Assembly: GCA_016285055.1 (NCBI GenBank)
Contig: JAEEPZ010000003.1
Coordinates: 28,450-92,449 of the forward strand
Origin: Prevotella sp.
GTDB lineage: Bacteria; Bacteroidota; Bacteroidia; Bacteroidales; Bacteroidaceae
DNA length: 64,000 nucleotides
Direction of reading: 5' to 3'
Below the pieces are notes generated by a model. That model searched no databases, was not told the DNA's origin, and worked only from the letters and a program-made list of their open reading frames with translations. Positions within the stretch are counted from its first letter, which is position 1; each line of letters opens with the position of its first letter. Positions 55,715 through 64,000 of this stretch are shown here, piece after piece. The position numbers and the translations under genes were made by a program.

Positions 55715-57382
55715 ATGGCAGATATAGAAAATAAAAATCAAAAACTGGAAATGAGTTTTGATCCCCAGACGATAGAACATTTGGGAGTCAAGATGTATTC
55801 GCAATTACCTAATGCTATAGCAGAGTTGATTGCCAATAGTTATGATGCGGAATCTCCTGAAGTACATATTATTCTTAAAGATAATGAAGAGGGGAAGAGC
55901 ATTGCCGTTGTTGACAAAGGAGTCGGAATGTCATTTGATGAAATCAATGAGAACTTTTTGCGAATAGGCCGTAAAAGGAGAGAATCTGATAGCGGGCTTA
56001 GCCCTAATGGGAAACGAAAAGTAACAGGACGTAAGGGATTGGGGAAATTGGCATTTTTCGGAATTGGTGATACGATTCAAATTGTTACAAAGAAGAATGG
56101 TGAATGCGTTAACTTTACTATGAATTGGAATGACATTATTCATTCTAAAACGCCAAACTATGAGCCTCAATATACAATAGAGTCATGTAATCCTCAAGAG
56201 CAAGGCACAACAATCATTCTAACCAATCTTAAGCGCAAAACTGCTTTTGATCCAGAAGGGTTAGCTGGCAGTCTTGCACGCCTTTTTGATTTCTTTGATG
56301 ATGACTTTGTTGCAGATATAACACTAAATAATAATGAGCCAATACCTATAGATAAAACACTAAGATATAGAAATATTGATGCTCAATTCACATGGAATGT
56401 GCCCGCTTTTATTGAGGAAAAAGAGCATTATCTTTATAAAAAGAATATTATTGGAGAACTATTGGCAACGGAGAAGCCGCTAAAGCCAGGATTGCGAGGA
56501 ATAACTTTATATGCTCATGGACGTATGGTAAATGCCCCGGAATTTTTCGGGGTTGGAGAATCTAGTCACTTTTATTCGTACTTGACAGGATGGTTAGATG
56601 TGGATTTCGTAGATGAGCAAGAAGAGGATATAATATCAACTGATCGTCAGTCGTTGAGTTGGGATTTGCAAATAACTTCAGAACTTCGCGATAATTTGAA
56701 GCAACTATTATCTTTAGTTGAGCGCAATTGGCGTACTCAAAGAAAAGCTGATAGGCAACGCAAGATTACAGAAAGAACAAAAGTTGATGTTGGACAGTGG
56801 TATCCAACTCTTACACCAGACATACAGAAAGGTGTCGAAAAGATTGTTGATTCCGTCGTGGAAAATTCCGAATTGGAAAGCGACAAACAAAGTGAAGTCG
56901 TTGGTGCATTGCATGCCCTTATCCCTGAATATGCTCAATATCATTGGAGACACTTACATGAAACCGTGAAGAACGCTTCTTATAGAGACTATAAGAACCA
57001 GGATTATTATCGTGCGGTTACAGAAACTATTAAAAGATATGAATCAAACGTACAAGAAAAGTCAGAATTCCCCAAAGATGCCAAAGGCAATTTGAAGGAT
57101 GGAAAAGACTTGATGTTTGCTGCGTTTGGATCGATTCTTTCAGTAACTGCAAAATACAAAAGACCAGATGGAAAGGACTTTAAGCCAGATACGATTGAAA
57201 ACGTTGAAATGGGGCAACAGCATATGTCTGCAGGTGTTATGAGTGGGGTGAGAAATCCATTAGCACATGAAGAGATTCAAAATTTGAAGGCAAGTGGTTT
57301 GTTTACAGAGAATGATTGTTTAGACATTCTTAGCTTATTGTCGCATTTGTGCAGGCGCTTAGACGATGCTGTAAAAAGGTAA
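55715..57382 (+). CDS. MORC/MutL-type GHKL ATPase with C-terminal TIGR02391-like domain
   Basis: In this 555-residue protein the GHKL ATPase fold is clear: N-box AIAELIANSYDA (34-45), G1 box VDKGVGM (66-72) and G2 box GRKGLGKLAFF (105-115). About residues 200-350 form an S5-like transducer. The last 50 residues have MSGVRNPLAHEE (509-520), the signature of TIGR02391/Ymh proteins. MutL/MORC-like ATPases are known to be linked to restriction-modification operons. It is set between the two C5-methyltransferases, so a role as a DNA-clamping or translocating subunit is probable. AT-rich. Confidence 0.85.
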   Translation: MADIENKNQKLEMSFDPQTIEHLGVKMYSQLPNAIAELIANSYDAESPEVHIILKDNEEGKSIAVVDKGVGMSFDEINENFLRIGRKRRESDSGLSPNGKRKVTGRKGLGKLAFFGIGDTIQIVTKKNGECVNFTMNWNDIIHSKTPNYEPQYTIESCNPQEQGTTIILTNLKRKTAFDPEGLAGSLARLFDFFDDDFVADITLNNNEPIPIDKTLRYRNIDAQFTWNVPAFIEEKEHYLYKKNIIGELLATEKPLKPGLRGITLYAHGRMVNAPEFFGVGESSHFYSYLTGWLDVDFVDEQEEDIISTDRQSLSWDLQITSELRDNLKQLLSLVERNWRTQRKADRQRKITERTKVDVGQWYPTLTPDIQKGVEKIVDSVVENSELESDKQSEVVGALHALIPEYAQYHWRHLHETVKNASYRDYKNQDYYRAVTETIKRYESNVQEKSEFPKDAKGNLKDGKDLMFAAFGSILSVTAKYKRPDGKDFKPDTIENVEMGQQHMSAGVMSGVRNPLAHEEIQNLKASGLFTENDCLDILSLLSHLCRRLDDAVKR

Positions 57383-57429
57383 TGTTATAAGTTCGTGGAA
57401 AAGTTCAATGTATAATAATTATTAAGCTA

Positions 57430-58545
57430 ATGAATATTTTTTCATTCTTTTCTGGAGCAGGATTCTTGGACTTGGGGTTTGAACTAGAAGGTCATTATAA
57501 CATTGTCTATGTGAACGAGTTTCATAAGGCGTTTAATGACGTATATCAATATGCTCGCCAGAATATGAATCTTCCGGCACCGATATATGGGCATCATGTA
57601 GAAAATATTGTTCATTATGTTGATGGTGAACATCCTGAAATGATGCAAAACCTAATGCATCTTGTGAACGAGTCAAAAGAGCAAGAACTTACGGGCTTTA
57701 TTGGTGGTCCTCCATGTCCTGATTTTAGTGTGGCAGGAAAGAATAAAGGGAAAGAAGGGGAAAATGGGCGATTATCGCAAACATATGCCGACTTGATTTG
57801 TCATGCTCTACCAGATTTCTTTCTTTTTGAGAATGTGAAGGGGCTATATAGGACTGCAAGACATAGGGCGTTCTTTGAACAACTGAAAAAGCAGTTTGTA
57901 GATAACGGCTATTATTTGACTGAACAACTAATTAATGCTTTGGAATTTGGAGTCCCGCAAGATAGGGAAAGGATAATATTGATAGGTGTAAGGCAAGAAA
58001 TAGCTGATAATTTGAAATTACAGGTAGAAGGTATAAATCTTGTCGGTTTTCCTTGGGATGCCCACAAATTGTATAACATTGAAGATATTAAGGCAATAAA
58101 CTGGCCTGATAGAAATCCGTATGTTGAACATGCAAATTTTCCAGCTCCAAATGGAATCATAGAGGAACTTACAGTGCAACACTGGTGGATTTTAAATGAT
58201 GTTATGCATCATCCGAATGCAGATATGTTTTTCCAGCCTAAAGCTGGTCTTATTCGCTTTCAAACAACGGATGAAGGTGATGATAAAAAGAAAAGCTATA
58301 AGCGCCTGCACCGTTGGCGTTACTCTCCTACGGTAGCATATGGCAATAATGAGGTTCATATTCATCCATATGAAGCAAGAAGAATATCAGTTGCAGAAGC
58401 ATTGGCTTTGCAGTCTCTACCCCGAGAATTCGTAATACCTCATAATATTACGTTGACCGATGCGTTCAAAACTATAGGAAATGGTGTGCCATATCTTGCT
58501 GCGAAAGGAATTGCTAATAGTTTATCTGATTATTTAACTCGATAG
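57430..58545 (+). CDS. DNA cytosine-5 methyltransferase 2
   Basis: The 371-residue enzyme has motif I FSFFSGAGFLDLGFE (4-18), motif IV GGPPCPDFS (catalytic Cys96), motif VI FENVKG (133-138), motif VIII QDRERI (177-182) and motif X GNGVP near residue 350. The TRD includes HRWRYSPTVAYGNNEVHIHPY. It belongs to a different C5 subgroup from the first enzyme in the operon. The 47-base gap before it is the largest gap in the operon. AT-rich. Two C5-methyltransferases with one restriction unit is the pattern of LlaJI, in which each enzyme methylates one strand of an asymmetric site. Confidence 0.93.
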   Translation: MNIFSFFSGAGFLDLGFELEGHYNIVYVNEFHKAFNDVYQYARQNMNLPAPIYGHHVENIVHYVDGEHPEMMQNLMHLVNESKEQELTGFIGGPPCPDFSVAGKNKGKEGENGRLSQTYADLICHALPDFFLFENVKGLYRTARHRAFFEQLKKQFVDNGYYLTEQLINALEFGVPQDRERIILIGVRQEIADNLKLQVEGINLVGFPWDAHKLYNIEDIKAINWPDRNPYVEHANFPAPNGIIEELTVQHWWILNDVMHHPNADMFFQPKAGLIRFQTTDEGDDKKKSYKRLHRWRYSPTVAYGNNEVHIHPYEARRISVAEALALQSLPREFVIPHNITLTDAFKTIGNGVPYLAAKGIANSLSDYLTR

Positions 58546-58556
58546 TTTTACAGTGT

Positions 58557-60152
58557 ATGAAGTTGACGGTAGATTATTTATTGGATATTCTCGATGAGGT
58601 TGCCAAAAATACAGAGTTTGACTATGTAAAGCCTGGGGCAAGCAAAGTCAAGTTATTATCTGTTAATAAATCCATGGAATCTGTTTCTTTACAAAGAGTC
58701 ACAGGAAGAGAAACCGAAAATGCAAAAATCTCAAGAGAAACATTATCCATACTAGCAAATAGTATAACTGAAAATGAGCCCTTTAGTATTGAAAGTGTAT
58801 TAAAAGGTAGTGGCAATAAACGTTCTGTATATGAAGCAATTCTAGCTCGTACGTCTGAATTTTATAAATGTACAGTAGGGCGTATTAAGCATTTGGTGTG
58901 GGTTCCTTCTCAGAAACATTCAGTTAATGAACTTGTCGAAATCAGTTTAGAAGATTTGAAAAAGATTTCCAATTCAAATAAAACCAGTGCGTCATTAACA
59001 GCACCGGAAAAATATCGCCCCTACATCACCGCTATCAAGTCCAAGCCTTTTTTGCTTCTTGCCGGTATCTCTGGTACTGGCAAGAGCCGAATCGTACGTG
59101 AGTTAGCAAAGGCTTGTTGGGAAAAAGGTTCGACGGAATACGAAGACCCCAAGCCGAGGAACTTTGAGATGGTACAGGTGAAGCCAAACTGGCATGATTC
59201 GAGTGAACTGATTGGTTATGTAAGTCGGGTGAGTGGCAGCCCAGTGTTTGTGGCAGGGGACTTTTTGAAGTTCGTGGCTAAGGCTTGGGAGAATCCTGAA
59301 GTTCCGTACTTCCTCTGTTTGGACGAAATGAATCTGGCTCCTGTGGAGCAGTATTTTGCGGAGTATCTGAGTGTCGTGGAGAGTCGCAAGGCTGATGAGA
59401 ATGGCGTGATTACAACTGACCCCATCCTAAAGAAATGCGAAGAGCAATGGTACTTCGACTTGACTGCTCAATTGACGAGAGATGATGAAGTGAGGGCCCG
59501 TTTCAATAAGTACGGCATTGCCATTCCTCAGAACCTCATCGTGGTGGGTACGGTGAATATGGATGAAACGACGTTCTCGTTCTCCCGTAAGGTGCTTGAC
59601 CGTGCTATGACCATTGAGATGAACGAGGTGGACTTGTATGGCGGACTGGATGATAGGCATGAGAAGATTGGCAAACTGGAGGCTGGCAATCTGATTGGAA
59701 CGGCTGTGGAAGGCGTTGATGTATATCGGGAGAATAAAGAGGTATGCGATACGGCTTTGAAATATTTGCAGGCTGTCAATCTTAATTTGGATGGCACTCC
59801 ATTCAAGGTGGCTTATCGTACCAGGAATGAGTTCCTGCTGTATGTGGTGAACAATCTGCCTTACAATAAGGATAAGGAGGGGAATGAGATTCCGCAGCAA
59901 GAGGTGATTACCCGTGCGCTGGACGAGATAACAAGTATGAAGATTCTCTCTCGCATTGAGGGCGATTCCGACAAGATTGGCAATTTGCTGGAAGAACTTG
60001 GAAAGACTGTCAGCGAGCAGTTGAAAGGTATTTCAGGTAAGGAATATTCAGAAAAGAAGAATGACGGCGAGAAAGTCTATTCTGTCTCATTGGCTAAATT
60101 GAAGGAAATGGAAGGCCGCCTGAAGAGCGGCTACACCAGTTTCTGGAGTTAA
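58557..60152 (+). CDS. McrB-like AAA+ NTPase (restriction subunit)
   Basis: The 531 residues comprise an N-terminal putative DNA-recognition region (1-150) that I do not recognise as SRA or EVE. The McrB-type AAA+ domain follows: Walker A AGISGTGKSR (169-178), Walker B FLCLDEMNLAPVEQYF and sensor segment VVGTVNMDETT, which replaces the McrB N-T-A-D motif with N-M-D-E. It then has the arginine-finger region SRKVLDRA. It would form a hexameric motor for the nuclease encoded at 61540. Base composition changes near codon 150: AT-rich before, host-like after. Confidence 0.88.
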   Translation: MKLTVDYLLDILDEVAKNTEFDYVKPGASKVKLLSVNKSMESVSLQRVTGRETENAKISRETLSILANSITENEPFSIESVLKGSGNKRSVYEAILARTSEFYKCTVGRIKHLVWVPSQKHSVNELVEISLEDLKKISNSNKTSASLTAPEKYRPYITAIKSKPFLLLAGISGTGKSRIVRELAKACWEKGSTEYEDPKPRNFEMVQVKPNWHDSSELIGYVSRVSGSPVFVAGDFLKFVAKAWENPEVPYFLCLDEMNLAPVEQYFAEYLSVVESRKADENGVITTDPILKKCEEQWYFDLTAQLTRDDEVRARFNKYGIAIPQNLIVVGTVNMDETTFSFSRKVLDRAMTIEMNEVDLYGGLDDRHEKIGKLEAGNLIGTAVEGVDVYRENKEVCDTALKYLQAVNLNLDGTPFKVAYRTRNEFLLYVVNNLPYNKDKEGNEIPQQEVITRALDEITSMKILSRIEGDSDKIGNLLEELGKTVSEQLKGISGKEYSEKKNDGEKVYSVSLAKLKEMEGRLKSGYTSFWS

Positions 60153-60161
60153 AAAACGAGA

Positions 60162-61538
60162 ATGTGTATGGGAAAGATAGAAGAACTATATCAAGAATGG
60201 CAGAGTCTTCAGCCGATAAAGGAGGAGTATCTGCAGCGGCTGAACAGAAAGTTCATGCTGGAGTTTAACTACAACAGCAACCATATTGAGGGCAATACCC
60301 TGACGTATGGGCAGACGGAGTTGCTGTTGTTGTTTGGAAAGGTCGTGGATGCTGCAAACATGAAGGATCTGGAGGATATGAAAGCCAGTAACGTCGGCTT
60401 AAATATGATGCGAGAGCAGGCATCATCAGAATATCCACTGACGGAGTCTTTTATCCGCCAACTGCATCAAACGATTCTCCGTGAGGATTATACTGTTTAT
60501 CGTCAGTTGCCTGGTGGGCAACAGACGTCGTATGTAGTCCATGCTGGAGTATATAAGACGCGTCCAAATAGTGTTATTACTTGTACTGGTGATCGATTTG
60601 AATATGCTTCGCCAGAGGAAACACCTGCCCTTATGAAAGATCTTGTTGAGTGGTATCGGGAGGAAGAGCAAAAAGGTGAATTGACTTTAGCGGAACTTTG
60701 CGCTTTATTCCATTATAGATATATTCGCATCCATCCATTTGAGGATGGAAACGGACGTATAGCCCGCTTGCTTGTGAATTACATCTTGACTCGTCATCAC
60801 TATCCAATGATAGTGGTAAAAAGTGCAGATAAAGAGAATTATCTGAATGCCCTAAGCACATGTGACGGCTTTGTGGGGACAAGTCCTTCAGACGGTGCGC
60901 ATGCAGACATCACCAAGATAGCTCCGTTCGTAAGATATATAGAGGATTGTATGGAGCAGGCGCTGATAATATGTATTAAAGCGGCTAAAGGGCAGAGTAT
61001 TGAAGAAGATGATGACTTCATGAAGGAACTGAAGGTGCTGGAGAGACAGAAGAAACAGGATATTGCTGCCGAATTGAGACATCGTTTTCTTCATGAAGAA
61101 GAGGTGTGGAACATTATGGAGTTTGTGCTCTCTCCCATTATCCAGGAATTTGACAAATCTATAGATACTGCTAATGCCGTATTTAAGTTTAAGCATGTGG
61201 AAACAGTTAGTCTGTTGTCTCAGGCTCAAGATGGAGAAGCTGGAGTTGGCATCAATGGAGCAAGGCGCGAGACTGCCACTCCTGAGTTGCTTGAAGCAGT
61301 GAAAAGTGCCAAATCATTATGGTATCACTGTCAAATGGTAGGAGTGCAACATCCAAAAGAAACAAATATTGTTATAGAGAAGTCTTTTTATATCACTTTC
61401 TTCGACGACCATTACTTTGTAGATGGCGTTCTCAATAAGAATTTTGCTTATGGGAGTTATCCTACTGAGAAGGAGAAAGGTCAGATTGTAAGCCAATTCA
61501 AGCAGGATATTCTCTCTGAGCTAAAAGAAAAACTTTAG
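60162..61538 (+). CDS. Fic-family protein inserted between mcrB-like and mcrC-like genes
   Basis: The 458 residues include the inhibitory motif SNHIEGN (39-45), the Fic active site HPFEDGNGR (191-199) with full catalytic His, and a flap near TSYVVHAGVYKTRPNS. A C-terminal region of about 190 residues is unrelated to the winged helix of the genomic paralogue. It has a helical segment (DFMKELKVLERQKKQDIAAELRH) and a beta-rich end (NIVIEKSFYITFFDDHYFVDGV). It is 10 bases after mcrB and 1 base before mcrC, so it is a true operon member. AMP transfer to McrB/C or to a host target on infection is an inference. Confidence 0.88.
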   Translation: MCMGKIEELYQEWQSLQPIKEEYLQRLNRKFMLEFNYNSNHIEGNTLTYGQTELLLLFGKVVDAANMKDLEDMKASNVGLNMMREQASSEYPLTESFIRQLHQTILREDYTVYRQLPGGQQTSYVVHAGVYKTRPNSVITCTGDRFEYASPEETPALMKDLVEWYREEEQKGELTLAELCALFHYRYIRIHPFEDGNGRIARLLVNYILTRHHYPMIVVKSADKENYLNALSTCDGFVGTSPSDGAHADITKIAPFVRYIEDCMEQALIICIKAAKGQSIEEDDDFMKELKVLERQKKQDIAAELRHRFLHEEEVWNIMEFVLSPIIQEFDKSIDTANAVFKFKHVETVSLLSQAQDGEAGVGINGARRETATPELLEAVKSAKSLWYHCQMVGVQHPKETNIVIEKSFYITFFDDHYFVDGVLNKNFAYGSYPTEKEKGQIVSQFKQDILSELKEKL

Positions 61539-61539
61539 G

Positions 61540-63723
61540 ATGGACCTACTGACCATACAACACGAAGATTTCACGATGTATGTTGACTGTACGAAGTTCG
61601 ACGACATTTGGAATAAGGCGGAGAGTAATGTGGGAGAAAAGGATCTGCTTTCCACTTACACTTGGTCGGAGGGTGTTGTGTCGGTAGAACGGAATGGAGA
61701 ACCGATTGCAAAAGGTGAGAAGGCTCCTGCCGTGTTCTTTGACAATGCGGAATACCCAGTTTGGGTGGATTTCAAGAAACATGTAACGAAGGCACAATTC
61801 GGGTCTATGCTACAAAGCGACAACGAGCGGTTTACGTTCAGGGGAAATACGCTGGCTGGCTTTATCAACTATGGTAATGATATTGGCAAGAGTGAACTGA
61901 ACATTGTCTATCAGACGGGGACGGAAAGCAAACGGTTCACTTTTGGCTATGAGGTGCTGAGTACGAAACTGAATTATCATGAGCACTGGAAGAAGATAAT
62001 TGAGGACATCGAGCAGGAGTACCGTATGCTCTCGTTTGACTATTTGAGACGTACTTTCCATGGCTTCACACCTGACGAGAAAGGTGACACTCCAGAACTG
62101 ATATGGTGGAATGTGTTTGCAAAAGAACAGGAGCGTTTCATTAAGGCATGTAAGAGTATCATAGAACGTCCTCGCCGGCGTCTTCGTGGATATGAGGTGT
62201 TTCTAAGGGCAGACAAATTGAAGCGTGTGCCTGCCAACATTGAGAATGAGTTGGCAGAACACAGAAAAGAGCCTGCACACCTGTATCGGGTTGAAGAACA
62301 TGTCCAGTCGAATGATACGCAGGAGAACCGCTTCCTGAAATATGCGCTTGGTCAGATTCTGGAGAAATATGAATCGCTGAAAAAGCGTATTGAGGCACTC
62401 AACGGTATTGCGGAGATAGAGAGAGAAAAGATGCAGAAAATGTTGGATACATTGAAGCATCTGCAGCGAAATCCTTTCTTCCGCACTGTGGGGAGATTCA
62501 AGGGACTGAATCAGGAGAGCCTGGTACTCCAGCGGGCATCGGGATATAGTCAGGTGTATCGGACATGGAACTTGCTGCGGCGTGCCTATTCCCTGAAAGA
62601 TGGTATCTATCGATTGCAGTCTAAGGATATTGCCACGCTCTACGAGATATGGTGCTTTATAGAGGTGAGCCATATCGTGAGGGAGCAGTTGGGTATTACT
62701 CCCGAGGATGTGGAGCAGCGCAATCGCATGGAAATGAACGGTGTGTTTACTTGGGAACTGGGCAAGGGCGAACACTCACGAATCCTTTTCAGGAAAGACG
62801 GAGTGGAACTGGCCGAACTGGTCTATAATCCAAAACATACGACATGGGAGAATGACAGAACCGGCATCAAGAACCTTGTCGTTCCTACTGTTCCTCAAAA
62901 GCCGGACATCGTACTCCAATTATCGAAGGATGATGTTCAAAAAGGCATGAAGATGACTTATCTGTTTGATGCCAAATACAGGATAGACGGTAAGGTGAAT
63001 GGAGTGGACTCACCGCCAGATGATGCCATCAACCAGATGCATCGTTATCGTGATGCCATATACTATAAAGACAATAATGAGGGTGATGCTGCCTTGAAGA
63101 AGGAGGTGATAGGCGGCTATATCTTGTTTCCTGGTGATGGCGAACCTACAGATGTGCAGGTGGCTAACTTTTACAAAACCATCGGGCAGGTCAATATCGG
63201 TGCATTTCCTTTGCGGCCGAAAGACGAGAAAAACAGGATGTTGCTGGAGCATTTCATCCATGAGTTGATAGAGGCAAAAGCTGTGACTACGATTTCGCAT
63301 GTGATTCCGCAAAAGGGAGCTTTTGTAGAAGTTGGCGACAGGGTCCTGATCGGTACAGTCAGGCCAAGCAGCAGAAAGAACTACAATAAGGATTTTGAGG
63401 AGGGAAAGGCAACGTTATACTATACGGGTGCTCAGTTCCCGTCAACGATTATGCTTCATAACCTGCATTTCTTCATTCCATATTTTCCTGGCAGAGGCAT
63501 CCGGGATGTGTATGAGATAACTGGAGTCAGGACGATAACGGGGCGTGATGTCAAACAGCTGGAAGGAACGGATGCCGTGACTGATGATATCCGGCTTGCC
63601 TTTGAACTCACTTACAATCGGAGTCTGTCTGATGATTTCATGAAGATTAAGACTGCCGGAATGATTAAGGATACGTTCCTTGACACTACGTTTGAGAATT
63701 TAACTGGTTTGATGAATGGATAA
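61540..63723 (+). CDS. McrC-like DUF2357 / PD-(D/E)XK nuclease subunit
   Basis: The 727 residues comprise an N-terminal DUF2357-type region with helical segments, then a PD-(D/E)XK nuclease core. Asp456 lies in KPDIVLQL and Asp477-x-Lys479 in YLFDAKYR, the expected nuclease triad. It is longer than E. coli McrC (about 350 residues), as in McrC-like subunits of LlaJI-type and other split systems. It would bind the McrB-like ring and cut DNA upon NTP-driven translocation. The C-terminal 150 residues (beta-rich, IPYFPGRGIRDVYEITGVRTIT) are unassigned. It overlaps the start of vsr by eight bases. Confidence 0.87.
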   Translation: MDLLTIQHEDFTMYVDCTKFDDIWNKAESNVGEKDLLSTYTWSEGVVSVERNGEPIAKGEKAPAVFFDNAEYPVWVDFKKHVTKAQFGSMLQSDNERFTFRGNTLAGFINYGNDIGKSELNIVYQTGTESKRFTFGYEVLSTKLNYHEHWKKIIEDIEQEYRMLSFDYLRRTFHGFTPDEKGDTPELIWWNVFAKEQERFIKACKSIIERPRRRLRGYEVFLRADKLKRVPANIENELAEHRKEPAHLYRVEEHVQSNDTQENRFLKYALGQILEKYESLKKRIEALNGIAEIEREKMQKMLDTLKHLQRNPFFRTVGRFKGLNQESLVLQRASGYSQVYRTWNLLRRAYSLKDGIYRLQSKDIATLYEIWCFIEVSHIVREQLGITPEDVEQRNRMEMNGVFTWELGKGEHSRILFRKDGVELAELVYNPKHTTWENDRTGIKNLVVPTVPQKPDIVLQLSKDDVQKGMKMTYLFDAKYRIDGKVNGVDSPPDDAINQMHRYRDAIYYKDNNEGDAALKKEVIGGYILFPGDGEPTDVQVANFYKTIGQVNIGAFPLRPKDEKNRMLLEHFIHELIEAKAVTTISHVIPQKGAFVEVGDRVLIGTVRPSSRKNYNKDFEEGKATLYYTGAQFPSTIMLHNLHFFIPYFPGRGIRDVYEITGVRTITGRDVKQLEGTDAVTDDIRLAFELTYNRSLSDDFMKIKTAGMIKDTFLDTTFENLTGLMNG

Positions 63724-64000
63724 GCTCTCACCACAGCAGCGGCACAACAACATGGCGGCCATCCACGGCAAGGACACGAAGCCGAGATGGTGGTGCGTCG
63801 CTGGCTATGGGGGCATGGATTCCGTTATCGGCTTAATCATCCACGACTTCCGGGGAAGCCAGATATTGTGATGCGGAAGTACAAGACATGTATCTTTGTG
63901 AATGGCTGCTTTTGGCATGGACACCATATAGCAATGCCACAAATTGATAATGGACAATTGAGTATTGACAATTCCGATTGCTGTAAGATTCCGAAGACGA
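63716..64000 (+). pseudogene. vsr: Very-short-patch repair endonuclease gene, frameshifted, 3' end outside window
   Basis: ATG at 63716 gives MDKLSPQQRHNNMAAIHGKD-T-K-P. The frame then runs into TGA at 63869-63871. In the +2 frame the Vsr sequence continues from 63787 (MVVRRWLWGHGFRYRLNHPR, LPGKPDIVMRKYKTCIFVNGCFWH). It is open to the end of the window. Comparison of the junction with the expected K-P-E-M shows one base missing from a GAG codon at about 63785. Vsr nicks at T:G mismatches left by deamination of 5-methylcytosine; its presence fits two C5-methyltransferases upstream. A sequencing error would restore it. Confidence 0.85.

Noticed and set aside
52700..64000. Integrative element with integrase or att sites carrying the defence operon
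   Set aside because: No integrase, transposase, tRNA target or direct repeat was seen inside the window. The right boundary is outside, so mobility cannot be judged.

Overview
The window comes from a member of the Bacteroidota, most likely a Prevotella-type (Prevotellaceae) bacterium. This is inferred from several signals: many promoter-like sites with the Bacteroidota -33 TTTG / -7 TAnnTTTG pattern and no strong Shine-Dalgarno sequences; Mfa1/FimA-type fimbriae with their DUF3575 and DUF3868 partners; a C10 cysteine protease with BspA-type repeats; a free-standing AICAR formyltransferase; a TPP-riboswitch/TonB receptor/PnuT thiamin uptake unit; and the amidase, HU-like and smalltalk trio. 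No rRNA, tRNA or CRISPR array was recognised.

Layout. 1-5.3 kb (minus strand): a C10 protease running off the left edge, the salvage genes deoD-upp, and a DUF3332 lipoprotein. 5.7-6.1 kb: an antitoxin whose YafQ-type toxin has decayed to a C-terminal stub. 6.3-12.7 kb (plus): a large DUF4955-like beta-helix protein, AICAR formyltransferase, a SpoU rRNA/tRNA methyltransferase and small conserved proteins. 12.8-18.4 kb (minus): a PEP/pyruvate-binding-domain protein with receiver-like domains, and a GH94 phosphorylase. 18.5-20.4 kb (minus): smalltalk protein, HU-like protein, amidase and an unknown protein. 20.8 kb: rpsO, then 1.2 kb of repeats. 22.4-32.6 kb (minus): a TlpA-like lipoprotein and a 3220-residue secreted protein with a type IX secretion tail. 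32.7-33.8 kb: a Fic protein. 34-43.5 kb (minus): a six-gene fimbrial operon. 44-48.7 kb (plus): ftsX, DUF3098, uppP, truB, queA and folK, with 9-bp repeat arrays between several of them. 48.7-51.9 kb: TPP riboswitch, TonB receptor and pnuT. 52.7-64 kb: a visibly more AT-rich defence operon.

The most interesting part is the defence operon. Ten genes lie on one strand with gaps of 47 bp or less, and four of the junctions overlap or nearly abut: an XRE regulator; an AAA ATPase overlapping a TOPRIM/DUF3226 protein (OLD- or PARIS-like in layout); C5-methyltransferase 1; a MORC/MutL-type GHKL ATPase with a C-terminal TIGR02391-like domain; C5-methyltransferase 2; a McrB-like ATPase; a Fic protein; a McrC-like nuclease; and a frameshifted vsr. 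The two C5-methyltransferases plus McrB/McrC-like genes resemble LlaJI/BsuMI-type restriction-modification. The Fic protein set between mcrB and mcrC, the GHKL protein between the methyltransferases, and the upstream ATPase/TOPRIM pair make a combination I do not recognise as a described system.

A second theme is a set of short fold-back repeats with 7-, 9- or 24-bp units. They fill intergenic gaps and, in at least two genes, have become part of the coding sequence.
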